The notes beneath the pieces are model-generated. The model saw only the letters and a list, made by a program, of their open reading frames with translations. It ran no database searches and was not told the origin of the DNA. From contig JAFAZC010000005.1 of NCBI GenBank assembly GCA_019239965.1, positions 20,206 through 84,205 on the forward strand: a DNA stretch of 64,000 nt. Reading direction: 5' to 3'. Both the position numbers and the translations under genes were made by a program. Source of the DNA: Kutzneria sp. (GTDB lineage Bacteria; Actinomycetota; Actinomycetes; Mycobacteriales; Pseudonocardiaceae). Below, one piece after another: positions 17,426 through 24,552 of this stretch (position 1 is its first letter; each line of letters begins with the position of its first letter).

Positions 17426-18664
17426 ATGTCATTAGCGACGAGTCGGTCCGTGCGCAGACATCTGCTGTTCGTGACGCCGCCGGCGCCGGGACACGTCCAT
17501 CCGACCTTGGCGCTGGTCGAGCGACTCGTGGCGCGGGGGCACCGCGTCAGCTACGTCACCAGTCCGGCCCTCAGGCCCGCCGTGACGGCGGCTGGCGCGA
17601 GTGCCGTCGACCTGAACTGGGAACCCGAGACCGGCGCGCTCGCCGGTGCCGAGTTCTCCGTCGAGACACTGGTGGCCACGATGTGGGGATATCTGAACGC
17701 CGTGGCGTCGGCAATGCCCACCTTGCTCAGCCGGTTCGAGCGCGGCGCGGTCGATGTGGTCTGTTCGGACGCGGTCGTGCTCGGTCCGCTGCTGGCCGGC
17801 GTGCTCGGAGTGCCGATGGTGTCGCTGCTGCCGAACTTCGCCACCAACGAGCATGTCCGGCTGGCCGAGATCGTGCCCGGGTTCGATCCCGCCCACCCGG
17901 CACTGCGCGAGTACGGCGGCCGCCTGGCCGCCCTGTTCGCCGAGTACGGCCTGCCCGCCCCGGCCGACCCCACCGGTGGGCAGGGGACAGGGCTCACGCT
18001 GGTGTTCCTGCCCCGTGAGTTCCAGATAGCCGGTGACAGTTTCGACGACACCTACCGGTTCATCGGCCCGTCGATACCCCGCTACGCGCGTGCCAGTGAC
18101 TGGGTACCGCCCCGTGACGGTGAACCGGTGGTGCTGGTGTCCCTGGGTACCGCGTTCACCAACCGGCCCCAGTTCTTCGCCACCTGTGTCGAGGCGTTCC
18201 GTGACCCCGACTGGCACGTCGTGATGGCCGTCGGCGAGCATGTCGACCCCGGTACCCTCGGTCCGCTTCCGGCCAGCATGGAGATCGCCTCCCGTGTTCC
18301 GCAGTTGGCGGTGCTGCGGCACGCCACCGTGTTCGTGTCCCACGCCGGAATGGGTTCGACGATGGAGTCGCTGTACCACCAGGTGCCGCTCGTCGCGGTC
18401 CCGCAAGCGCGGGAACAGGTCGTCAACGCCCGCCGTGTCGTGGAACTGGGGCTTGGCCGGTGCCTGGACGCCGCCGCGCTCACCGCCGAACAGCTACGCG
18501 AAGCCGTCGATCAGGTGGCGGCCGATCCCGCCATCCGAGACAACCTCGCGACCATGAAGAAGGCGCTGGACGCCGCCGGTGGGGCCAACGCCGGCGCCGA
18601 AGCCCTGGAGCGGTACCTGGCACGGAGCCACGAGGACTCGGCTACTGGACAGAGGCTTAGCTAA
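17426..18664 (+). CDS. MGT-type UDP-glycosyltransferase (macrolide glycosyltransferase family)
   Basis: GT1/GT-B glycosyltransferase of 412 aa. The N-terminal acceptor domain starts LFVTPPAPGHVHPTLALVERL; the C-terminal donor domain contains VLVSLGTAF and the HATVFVSHAGMGSTMESLYHQVPLVAVPQAREQ block, which carries the sugar-nucleotide motif. Proteins of this class (OleD, Mgt) inactivate macrolides or flavonoids by glycosylation. Divergence from a MarR regulator fits an inducible detoxification role. The ATG has AAAGG 4 nt upstream. Confidence 0.92.
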   Translation: MSLATSRSVRRHLLFVTPPAPGHVHPTLALVERLVARGHRVSYVTSPALRPAVTAAGASAVDLNWEPETGALAGAEFSVETLVATMWGYLNAVASAMPTLLSRFERGAVDVVCSDAVVLGPLLAGVLGVPMVSLLPNFATNEHVRLAEIVPGFDPAHPALREYGGRLAALFAEYGLPAPADPTGGQGTGLTLVFLPREFQIAGDSFDDTYRFIGPSIPRYARASDWVPPRDGEPVVLVSLGTAFTNRPQFFATCVEAFRDPDWHVVMAVGEHVDPGTLGPLPASMEIASRVPQLAVLRHATVFVSHAGMGSTMESLYHQVPLVAVPQAREQVVNARRVVELGLGRCLDAAALTAEQLREAVDQVAADPAIRDNLATMKKALDAAGGANAGAEALERYLARSHEDSATGQRLS

Positions 18665-18680
18665 TTTGCATAATGACTGT

Positions 18681-18983
18681 GTGCTGGAGGTGGAACTACT
18701 CAGGGCGCTGGCCAACGACAAACGGCTGGCGGTACTGGAGTGGCTTCGCGATCCGGAGCGGCACTTCCCGCCGCAGCGTGACGGCGACCTGGTCCGCGAC
18801 GGGGTCTGCTCACTGTTCATCGCGGAGAAACTCGGCGTGAGCCAGCCCACGTGTGGCGAGCACCTGAAGGTGCTCAGCCGCGTCGGACTGATTCAGGGCA
18901 AGAAGGTCAAGCAGTGGGTGTTCTACCGGCGTGACGAAGAACGGATCGCCGAAGCGAGGGAGGTACTGGGCAGTGACTGGTGA
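18681..18983 (+). CDS. ArsR-family transcriptional regulator
   Basis: Winged-helix regulator of 100 aa: LLRALANDKRLAVLEWLRDPERH, an extended loop, then LGVSQPTCGEHLKVLSRVGLIQGKKVKQWVFYRRDEERI. The loop lacks the ELCVCDL metal site of classic ArsR/SmtB; a single Cys (DGVCSLF) sits there, so a metal response is uncertain. The GTG follows a CATAAT -10-like box by 6 bases, suggesting a leaderless transcript. It overlaps the YbaK-like gene by 11 bases. Confidence 0.82.
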   Translation: MLEVELLRALANDKRLAVLEWLRDPERHFPPQRDGDLVRDGVCSLFIAEKLGVSQPTCGEHLKVLSRVGLIQGKKVKQWVFYRRDEERIAEAREVLGSDW

Positions 18984-19491
18984 AGCGGGAATCGCCCACG
19001 CTGGACCGGATACGGAGCTCCACACGCGCCTGCTCGCGGACCTCGAGGCGACCGGGGCACGGTATCGGCTGATCGACCACGCACCCGAGGGGCGAACCGA
19101 ACTCGTCAGCGCGCTGCGCGGTCATGATGTGGCCCAGGCCGCGAAATGCCTGGTGGTCATGGTGAAACTCGGCAAGAAACAGACCCGGTACGTGCTGGCG
19201 GTCGTGCCCGGCGACGCCCGGCTCGACCTGGCCGCCGTGAAGGACATGCTCGGCGGCACGTACGCGGCGTTCGCCGCGACGGACAAGGCCGAGGAACTCG
19301 CCGGCAGCGTAACCGGGACGGTGCTGCCCATCAGCTACGACACCCGGCTGGAGCTCATCGTCGATCCCAGCCTGCTGTGCGGCGAGGAACTGTTCTTCAA
19401 CGCCGCCCGGCTGGACCGTTCGATCGCGCTGGCCACCGAGGACTATGTCCGCCTCGCCAAACCGCGAGTCGAACGCATCGCGGCCGCCTGA
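18973..19491 (+). CDS. YbaK/ProX-type aminoacyl-tRNA deacylase domain protein
   Basis: Free-standing editing domain of 172 aa related to YbaK and the ProRS INS domain, which hydrolyse mischarged tRNA. It shows the RYRLIDHAPEGRT opening, the AAKCLVVMVKLGKKQ strand with the lysine usual in this family, and GTVLPISYDTRLELIVDPSLL. The GTG lies inside the ArsR gene end with GGGAGG upstream. Coupling to an ArsR regulator is an odd partnership. A hairpin starts directly after its stop. Confidence 0.85.
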   Translation: MTGEAGIAHAGPDTELHTRLLADLEATGARYRLIDHAPEGRTELVSALRGHDVAQAAKCLVVMVKLGKKQTRYVLAVVPGDARLDLAAVKDMLGGTYAAFAATDKAEELAGSVTGTVLPISYDTRLELIVDPSLLCGEELFFNAARLDRSIALATEDYVRLAKPRVERIAAA

Positions 19492-19519
19492 GTCGGCCGT
19501 CAGGGCCGCATCGGCCGAC
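19492..19519. terminator. Bidirectional hairpin between ybaK-like and glxA-like genes
   Basis: GTCGGCCG (19492-19499) and its perfect complement (19512-19519) enclose a 12-base loop, starting at the base after the YbaK-like stop. The converging regulator gene ends at 19567, so the hairpin could serve both strands. Confidence 0.6.
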
Positions 19520-19566
19520 GGTGGCAGGAGCGGTGCCCCGCCGGATGCCGCCGGCCATGTGTCAGG

Positions 19567-20532
19567 TCATGCCGGTTTTCCGCCGTCCCGTGCGGTGGAC
19601 CGGAACGTCCGCCGGTAGGCGTCGGGCGCGACGCCCACCGAGCGGTTGAAGTGGCGGCGCAGAGTGGCGGCGCTTCCCATTCCAACCCGGTCCGCGATCT
19701 GGTCGACGCTGTCCTCGGTGGTCTCCAACAGCTCTCGTGCCCGATAGATCCGTTGGGTCAGCAGCCATTGCAGCGGCGTGGTGCCGGTGGCGGCGTTGAA
19801 GCGGCGGCTCAAGTTGCGTGGGCTCATCAGCGCCTGCTCGGCCAAGTCGGTGATGGTCAGCGGCTGGTCCAGATGCGCGATCGCCCACGCCAGCAGGTCC
19901 CCGATGCCATCGCCGTCGCTCGAGGGCACCGGGTTGGCGATGAACTGGGCCTGCCCGCCGGGGCGGTGGGGGGCGACCACGAGCCGGCGGGCCACCGCGT
20001 TGGCCACGGTGGCGCCGTGGTCGGTACGCACCATGTGCAGGCACAGGTCGATACCGGCGGCGTTGCCCGCCGAGGTCAGGACGTCTCCGTCGTCGATGTA
20101 GAGCACCTCGGGGTCCACCTCGACGTCCGGGTGACGCTCGGCCAGCAGCCTCGCGTGCATCCAGTGCGTGGTCGCACGCCGCCCGTCAAGCAACCCGGCG
20201 GCGGCGAGCACGAAGGCCCCGGTGCAAATCGAGGCCACCCGCGCGCCCGCGTCGTGTGCGGCGCGCACGGCGTCGACCAGCTCGCCCGGCGGATCGTCGA
20301 GGGCGTCGCGGCAGGCGGGCACGATGACCGTGTCCGCGGCCGCCAGGTCCTTGAGGCCATAGGGGGTCTCCGCGCGCAACCAGCGGCCGACCAGAGTGCC
20401 GGCCGGGGCGCAGACCGTGAACCTGTACCAGGGGTCAACGAGGTCCGGCCGGTCCGTTCCGAAGACGGCGCAGGATGCCGCGAGCCCGAACAGGGGGATC
20501 CCGTCGGTCACCGCGACGGCGACAGAAGCCAT
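19567..20532 (-). CDS. GlxA-family regulator (DJ-1/PfpI plus AraC HTH)
   Basis: Two-domain regulator, about 321 aa. The N-terminal DJ-1/PfpI-like domain includes ASICTGAFVLAAAGLLDGRRATTHW with the nucleophile-elbow cysteine retained. The C-terminal AraC domain has LTITDLAEQALMSPRNLSRRF and DQIADRVGMGSAATLRRHF. ATG 20532 puts the PfpI strand three residues in, as in relatives; ATG 20550 and GTG 20577 are alternatives. It is divergent from an MFS exporter gene, which is the natural target. Confidence 0.88.
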   Translation of the reverse strand: MASVAVAVTDGIPLFGLAASCAVFGTDRPDLVDPWYRFTVCAPAGTLVGRWLRAETPYGLKDLAAADTVIVPACRDALDDPPGELVDAVRAAHDAGARVASICTGAFVLAAAGLLDGRRATTHWMHARLLAERHPDVEVDPEVLYIDDGDVLTSAGNAAGIDLCLHMVRTDHGATVANAVARRLVVAPHRPGGQAQFIANPVPSSDGDGIGDLLAWAIAHLDQPLTITDLAEQALMSPRNLSRRFNAATGTTPLQWLLTQRIYRARELLETTEDSVDQIADRVGMGSAATLRRHFNRSVGVAPDAYRRTFRSTARDGGKPA

Positions 20533-20602
20533 GTCCGTAATTGTACGCATGCTGGCGTTCCAGACACTCGTGGTCACGGTCCACCGTGGTCAGCATGAGC
20601 AC

Positions 20603-21853
20603 GTGACCAGACATGACCTACGTGGCCGGGGCATCAGTGCGTGGATCGTCGGCAGGTCTGTCGGCGTTGGACAGGCTTGGCTGCCTGCCGGAATCGCCGT
20701 GGCGGTGGTGGGGTGGGGTGCCAACCAGTTCACCCCGCTGCTGCTGATGTACCGGGCGGAGTTGGGTTTGTCGGCCACCACGGTGCAGGCCATGTTCGGC
20801 GTGTACGCGCTCGGGTTGATCCCGGGGCTGCTGCTCGGCGGCCCGATTTCGGACTCCCACGGACGCCGCCGGGTGATGCTGCCCGCGCTGGTCATGTCGA
20901 TGCTCGGCAGCGCGCTGCTGATCCTCGGAGGTTCGGCCCCGGTATGGCTTTTCGCTGGCCGCCTTGTGGCTGGCGTCGCCAGTGGCGCGGCCTTTAGCTC
21001 CGGTGCCGCCTGGATCAAGGAACTGTCCACCGGCCAGGCCGATGGGCACAATCCCGGCGCGCGGCGGGCGACGGTGGCGATGACGACCGGATTCGCCGGC
21101 GGCCCGTGCGTGGCTGGAGCCCTCGCCCAGTGGGCGCCGATGCCCACCGTGCTGCCGTACCTGCCCCACCTCGCCTCGGTGATGGCGGCCGTCCCACTGG
21201 TCCTCGGCGCCGTGGAGACCCGCCTGCCGAATGGGCGCGACAGTGCCCGGTCCAGGCCGGGCGTGTCCGCGGTCCGCGATCGCCGATTCCGCACCGTCGT
21301 GGTGCCGTTCGCGCCGTGGGTCTTCGGATCGGCGGCCATCGCCATGGCCTACCTGCCCGGGCTGGTCGGGAACCGGCTCGGCGGCGCCACACTGGTGTTC
21401 AGCGCCGCGGTCAGCACGCTCACCGCACTGGCCGGCATCGTCGTGCAGCCGGTGGCCCGCAGGGCGCATGACCCGCGCACACCCCGGCTCATCGGTACCG
21501 CGATGGCGATCGTCGTGGTCGGCCTGCTGATCGGCGCGGTGTCAGCGGCCGCATCCGAGCCGGCGCTGGTTCTGACCGCGGCGGCTGTCCTCGGCGCGGG
21601 CTACGGGTGTTGCCAGGTCTGCGGTCTGCTTGAGGTGCAGCGCCTTGCCCCGCCGGACGGTCTGGCCAGGCTGACCGCGAGCTACCAGGCGATCACCTAT
21701 CTTGGCTTCGCCGTGCCGTTCGTGCTCGCCGCGGCGCAGCGCGCCGTGCCGGCGAGTGTGCTGCTGTGGGCCACTGCGGTCCTCGCGGGCCTCACGCTGG
21801 TGTGGACGGTGCGGTGCGGCGGGCGCGCCAATGCCGTGGCCGCACGCCGTTGA
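20603..21853 (+). CDS. MFS transporter
   Basis: Twelve-helix major facilitator of about 416 aa. The loop 2-3 signature appears as GPISDSHGRRRVML, and helices such as AGIAVAVVGWGANQFTPLLLMY and LVLTAAAVLGAGYGCCQVCG are evident. Substrate unknown; divergence from a GlxA regulator suggests inducible export. The GTG at 20603 follows no clear Shine-Dalgarno; the frame is open further upstream across the GlxA gene, which is not coding on this strand. It ends one base from the convergent TetR gene. Confidence 0.88.
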   Translation: MTRHDLRGRGISAWIVGRSVGVGQAWLPAGIAVAVVGWGANQFTPLLLMYRAELGLSATTVQAMFGVYALGLIPGLLLGGPISDSHGRRRVMLPALVMSMLGSALLILGGSAPVWLFAGRLVAGVASGAAFSSGAAWIKELSTGQADGHNPGARRATVAMTTGFAGGPCVAGALAQWAPMPTVLPYLPHLASVMAAVPLVLGAVETRLPNGRDSARSRPGVSAVRDRRFRTVVVPFAPWVFGSAAIAMAYLPGLVGNRLGGATLVFSAAVSTLTALAGIVVQPVARRAHDPRTPRLIGTAMAIVVVGLLIGAVSAAASEPALVLTAAAVLGAGYGCCQVCGLLEVQRLAPPDGLARLTASYQAITYLGFAVPFVLAAAQRAVPASVLLWATAVLAGLTLVWTVRCGGRANAVAARR

Positions 21854-21854
21854 G

Positions 21855-22445
21855 CTAGGGGGTCGGACGGTGTCGGCGGACGGTCTCCTCCACGAGGTCG
21901 AGCACCGGGCCGAGGTCGTCGGCGGGCAGGCCCATCGCCAGATGGGAGACCAGCCCCTCCAGCACCAGCTCGAGGAAGTCGGCGAGCACCTCCACCGCGA
22001 CGTCGTCGCGGAGGTTGCCGGCGTCGCGCTGGCGCCGCAGCCGCTGGCGGGTCGCCTCCGTCAATCGGTGCGAGCGCTCGGCCCAGCGCGCACGGAAGTC
22101 CGGATCGGTGCGCAGCCGCCGGGAGACCTCCAGTCGGGTGCCGAGCCAGCCCGCCGGGTCGTCACCCGTGCCCTGGTGCCCGTCGAGAAGGTTGCGCATC
22201 ACCTGAACCAGACCGCGTTCGGCGACAACGTTGGCCATTCTGGTCACGTCGTCCTCGGCGAGGGCGAGAAACAGCGACTCCTTGTCGCGGAAGTGGTGGA
22301 AGATCGCCCCACGGGACAGCCCGGTGGCGTCCTCGAGCCGGCGGACCGTCGCGCCCTCGTAGCCATGCCGGGCGAAGCACGTGCGCGCACCGTCCAGGAT
22401 CTGGCGGCGGCGGGCGTCGAGGTGGTCCTGGCTGACACGGGGCAC
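21855..22445 (-). CDS. acnR: TetR-family regulator, AcnR-like (aconitase repressor)
   Basis: TetR regulator of 196 aa. The helix-turn-helix region ARTCFARHGYEGATVRRLED, then LSRGAIFHHFRDKESLFLAL, is nearly that of corynebacterial AcnR, and the C-terminal LRTDPDFRARW and VLADFLELVLEGLVSHLAMGL also match that family. AcnR represses aconitase and normally lies next to acn. Here acn is 6.5 kb away on the same strand with five plus-strand genes in between. The GTG at 22445 starts VPRVSQDHLDARRR. A perfect 26-bp palindrome lies 31 bases upstream. A function in control of the TCA cycle is inferred from sequence likeness and from an AcnR-type site before acn. Confidence 0.85.
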   Translation of the reverse strand: MPRVSQDHLDARRRQILDGARTCFARHGYEGATVRRLEDATGLSRGAIFHHFRDKESLFLALAEDDVTRMANVVAERGLVQVMRNLLDGHQGTGDDPAGWLGTRLEVSRRLRTDPDFRARWAERSHRLTEATRQRLRRQRDAGNLRDDVAVEVLADFLELVLEGLVSHLAMGLPADDLGPVLDLVEETVRRHRPTP

Positions 22446-22475
22446 CACCGAATCGTCCCAGCTCACCGTGAGTCC

Positions 22476-22501
22476 GTGCAATCCGTACGTACGGATTGCA
22501 C
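22476..22501. promoter_or_regulatory. Perfect 26-bp palindrome upstream of acnR
   Basis: The half site GTGCAATCCGTAC (22476-22488) is followed directly by its exact complement (22489-22501). It lies between acnR (minus) and the antitoxin gene (plus). A perfect palindrome of this length is very unlikely by chance and fits a homodimeric TetR-type operator. It differs from the AcnR-like site before acn, so the bound protein may be another regulator. Confidence 0.75.
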
Positions 22502-22587
22502 ACCTCGGAGCGCGGGCTTGTCGGAGGGTCGGACGACGACGGAACTCGTCATGCAAGCCGCACGGTAGGACCAGTGGTAACGCCGAT

Positions 22588-22599
22588 GGTACTATTACC
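22588..22599 (+). promoter_or_regulatory. Palindromic candidate operator of the toxin-antitoxin pair
   Basis: GGTA and TACC arms flank CTAT immediately before the antitoxin ATG; a further GGTAA at 22576-22580 repeats the left arm. Ribbon-helix-helix antitoxins usually bind such short tandem or inverted boxes to repress their own operon. Confidence 0.45.
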
Positions 22600-22602
22600 G
22601 GC

Positions 22603-22830
22603 ATGACTCAGCAGCTGTCTGTGAAGCTCGCCGACGACCTGGCTGAGCGGGTGCGCGCTGCGGCCGGCGGGAACGTGTCGGCCTGGGTGCAGCAGGCCTT
22701 GCAAGCGCAGCTGGACCGGGAGATGTGGCAGCGCAGCAAGGAGATCGACGCGCTACTGGGCATCGACGACCGGTGGACGGCCGAGCAGATGGCGCTGCGG
22801 GAGCAGGCCCGCGGGCAGGCCGTCCAGTGA
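22603..22830 (+). CDS. Putative ribbon-helix-helix antitoxin
   Basis: Small protein of 75 aa. The first 45 residues look like a ribbon-helix-helix: a strand QLSVKLADDLAERVRAAA and helix NVSAWVQQALQAQLDREM. The polar C-terminal tail (DRWTAEQMALREQARGQ) would be the toxin-binding segment. The ATG is directly downstream of a palindrome, and its stop overlaps the next start by 4 nt. The arrangement is that of a type II toxin-antitoxin operon. Confidence 0.75.
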   Translation: MTQQLSVKLADDLAERVRAAAGGNVSAWVQQALQAQLDREMWQRSKEIDALLGIDDRWTAEQMALREQARGQAVQ

Positions 22831-23153
22831 CGCTGCGGCAAGGTGAGATTCGACAGGTGTTGGCGATCAAGGCTCCCGTGGCGATCCACGTGGCCGTGTT
22901 GTCCGGCGCGGCCTACCTGGAGGCCGGCAAGGGGCGGTGCGTGGTGTGCAGGGTTTTGCCCGGCGCGGTGCCCGATGACTTCACCAGCGTGCACCGCGTC
23001 ACCTACCGCACCGCGGCTGGGATCGACACTATCGGCTTGGCCGTGCCCGACCTGATCGAGTGGTATCCGGCCTCGGCGCTGGGCGAGCAGGTCCTGGGGA
23101 CCGTGCAGAACATGTCCAAGTTGCTCGCCCTCGTCGAGGCTCTGTTCCGCTGA
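22827..23153 (+). CDS. Putative MazF/PemK-like toxin
   Basis: Protein of 108 aa starting with a GTG that overlaps the antitoxin stop. The opening LRQGEIRQV resembles the R-x-G-E-I/V-W strand of MazF-type endoribonucleases, and the following beta-rich region (HVAVLSGAAYLEAGKGRCVVCRVLPG) and a C-terminal helix fit the fold. The usual RPVLVVS motif is not obvious, so the toxin family is an inference from gene order, size and general pattern. Confidence 0.55.
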   Translation: MTLRQGEIRQVLAIKAPVAIHVAVLSGAAYLEAGKGRCVVCRVLPGAVPDDFTSVHRVTYRTAAGIDTIGLAVPDLIEWYPASALGEQVLGTVQNMSKLLALVEALFR

Positions 23154-23255
23154 TCACCGCGGCGGCACTGGGAATCCGTTGCCCCACGGATTTCCCGGCC
23201 GTAGGCGAAACTCTGGTAGCACGCCGACCGGAGCAGCGTACTGAAGGAGAGTGGA

Positions 23256-24449
23256 TCAGCCGGTCAGCCCCGCCCGGTCCAGGACGGCTTCCCGAGCGGT
23301 GCCCAGTGCGGTGGCCACGGCTCCGGCGAGCACGGCCTCGTCCCCGAGTTCGCCGGCGACGATATCGGGTACCCGCGGCGCGCACCCGGCAAGCGCCCGA
23401 CACATCGGCTCGACGAGCAGGTCGGCGTTGCTGCCGATGCCGCCGCCGAGCACCACCAGTTCGGGATCGACGACGGCCACCACCGAGGACACCGCGAATG
23501 CCAGCCGGCTCGCCTCCTCGTCAACCGCGCGCATCGCGCCCGCGTCGCCGGCCCGTGCCAAGTCGAACACGTCCTTCGCCGTGCGCACGGCGGCCAGGCC
23601 ATGTGCCAGCGCGTTGCTCATCACCGCGTCCGCGCTGACGGCGGACTCCAGCATGCCCTGGCGGGATTGGGCGGGAACCTCGGGGGAGGGCCAGCCGAAA
23701 GGCAGGTAGCCGATCTCGCCCGCGGCGCCGTGCGCACCGCGGAACAGCGCTCCGTTAATCACGATGCCCATGCCGATGCCGGTGCCGACGAGCAGGTAGA
23801 CGGCCACGCCGACACCCCGGGCGGCGCCTGTGGTGTGTTCACCGATCGCCGCGAGGTTGGCGTCGTTCTCCACCACCAGACCGGAGCCCAGGGCGGTGGT
23901 CAGGTCATTGAGCAGGCCCTTGCGTTCCCAGCCGGGCAGATTGGGTGCCCTGTGCAGCGCGGCGGAACGGACGTCGGGCACACCGGGGCTGCCGACGACC
24001 GTGGCCACGACGTCGGCCTGCCGCAGCCCGGCGTCGGCGACGGCTCGGTCCGCGCACGCCCGTACGGTTCGGACCAGCTTGCTCGCTGTCTGGCACCGGT
24101 TGTCCTCGTCGAGTCTTGCCACCACCTCGCCTACGAGATCGGCGACCGCGACCCTGATGCGCTGGCGGCCGATGTCGATGCCGAGTACATGGCCGGCGGC
24201 CGGATTGGCCTCGTACAGCATGGCGGCGCGCCCCTGACCGCCGGCCGCGTGGCCGGCGGTCCGCACGAGGCCGGCCCGTTCCAGTCCGAGTAGCGCCTGG
24301 CCGACCGTCGGCTTGGACAGGCCGGTGTCGGCTGCGATCCGCGGCCGACTCGCGGCGCCCGCGGACCGCAGCCGTTCGAGAACGACTCGCTGGTTCAGTT
24401 CCCGCATGGTGGTGGGAGTGCCCACCACCGGTGATCTGTTCCCCGTCAC
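23256..24449 (-). CDS. ROK-family transcriptional repressor
   Basis: NagC/XylR-type regulator of 397 aa. The N-terminal winged helix reads SRPRIAADTGLSKPTVGQALLGLERAGLV. The ROK sugar-kinase fold follows with GIDIGRQRIRVAVADL and YLLVGTGIGMGIVINGALFRGAHGAAGEIGYLPFG. The ROK zinc cysteines (CxCGxxGC) are missing, so the metal site is absent or different. The GTG at 24449 has AGGCAGG upstream; an in-frame TTG ten codons earlier is possible. It is divergent from the permease/GH2 operon and would be expected to control it in response to a sugar, perhaps glucosamine. Confidence 0.9.
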   Translation of the reverse strand: MTGNRSPVVGTPTTMRELNQRVVLERLRSAGAASRPRIAADTGLSKPTVGQALLGLERAGLVRTAGHAAGGQGRAAMLYEANPAAGHVLGIDIGRQRIRVAVADLVGEVVARLDEDNRCQTASKLVRTVRACADRAVADAGLRQADVVATVVGSPGVPDVRSAALHRAPNLPGWERKGLLNDLTTALGSGLVVENDANLAAIGEHTTGAARGVGVAVYLLVGTGIGMGIVINGALFRGAHGAAGEIGYLPFGWPSPEVPAQSRQGMLESAVSADAVMSNALAHGLAAVRTAKDVFDLARAGDAGAMRAVDEEASRLAFAVSSVVAVVDPELVVLGGGIGSNADLLVEPMCRALAGCAPRVPDIVAGELGDEAVLAGAVATALGTAREAVLDRAGLTG

Positions 24450-24515
24450 GTCGACCTGCCTTCGGGTCCGCTGTGACAATCTTACGTCCGGGCCTTTCCT
24501 CGATCACGGCAGTAT

Positions 24516-24530
24516 GTTAAGAATCCTTAC
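24516..24530. promoter_or_regulatory. Candidate ROK operator
   Basis: GTTAAGAATCCTTAC is an imperfect palindrome (five of seven pairs) in the divergent promoter region between the ROK gene and the permease. NagC-type operators are similar AT-rich imperfect palindromes. A GGGAGG ribosome binding site follows at 24541-24546. Confidence 0.4.
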
Positions 24531-24552
24531 GAAGTAGTCAGGGAGGCTCGCC

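Noticed and set aside
24480..24552. Transposon end or attachment site at the border of the segment between acn and acnR
   Set aside because: No terminal inverted repeats, target duplications, integrase or transposase were seen at either border of the segment.
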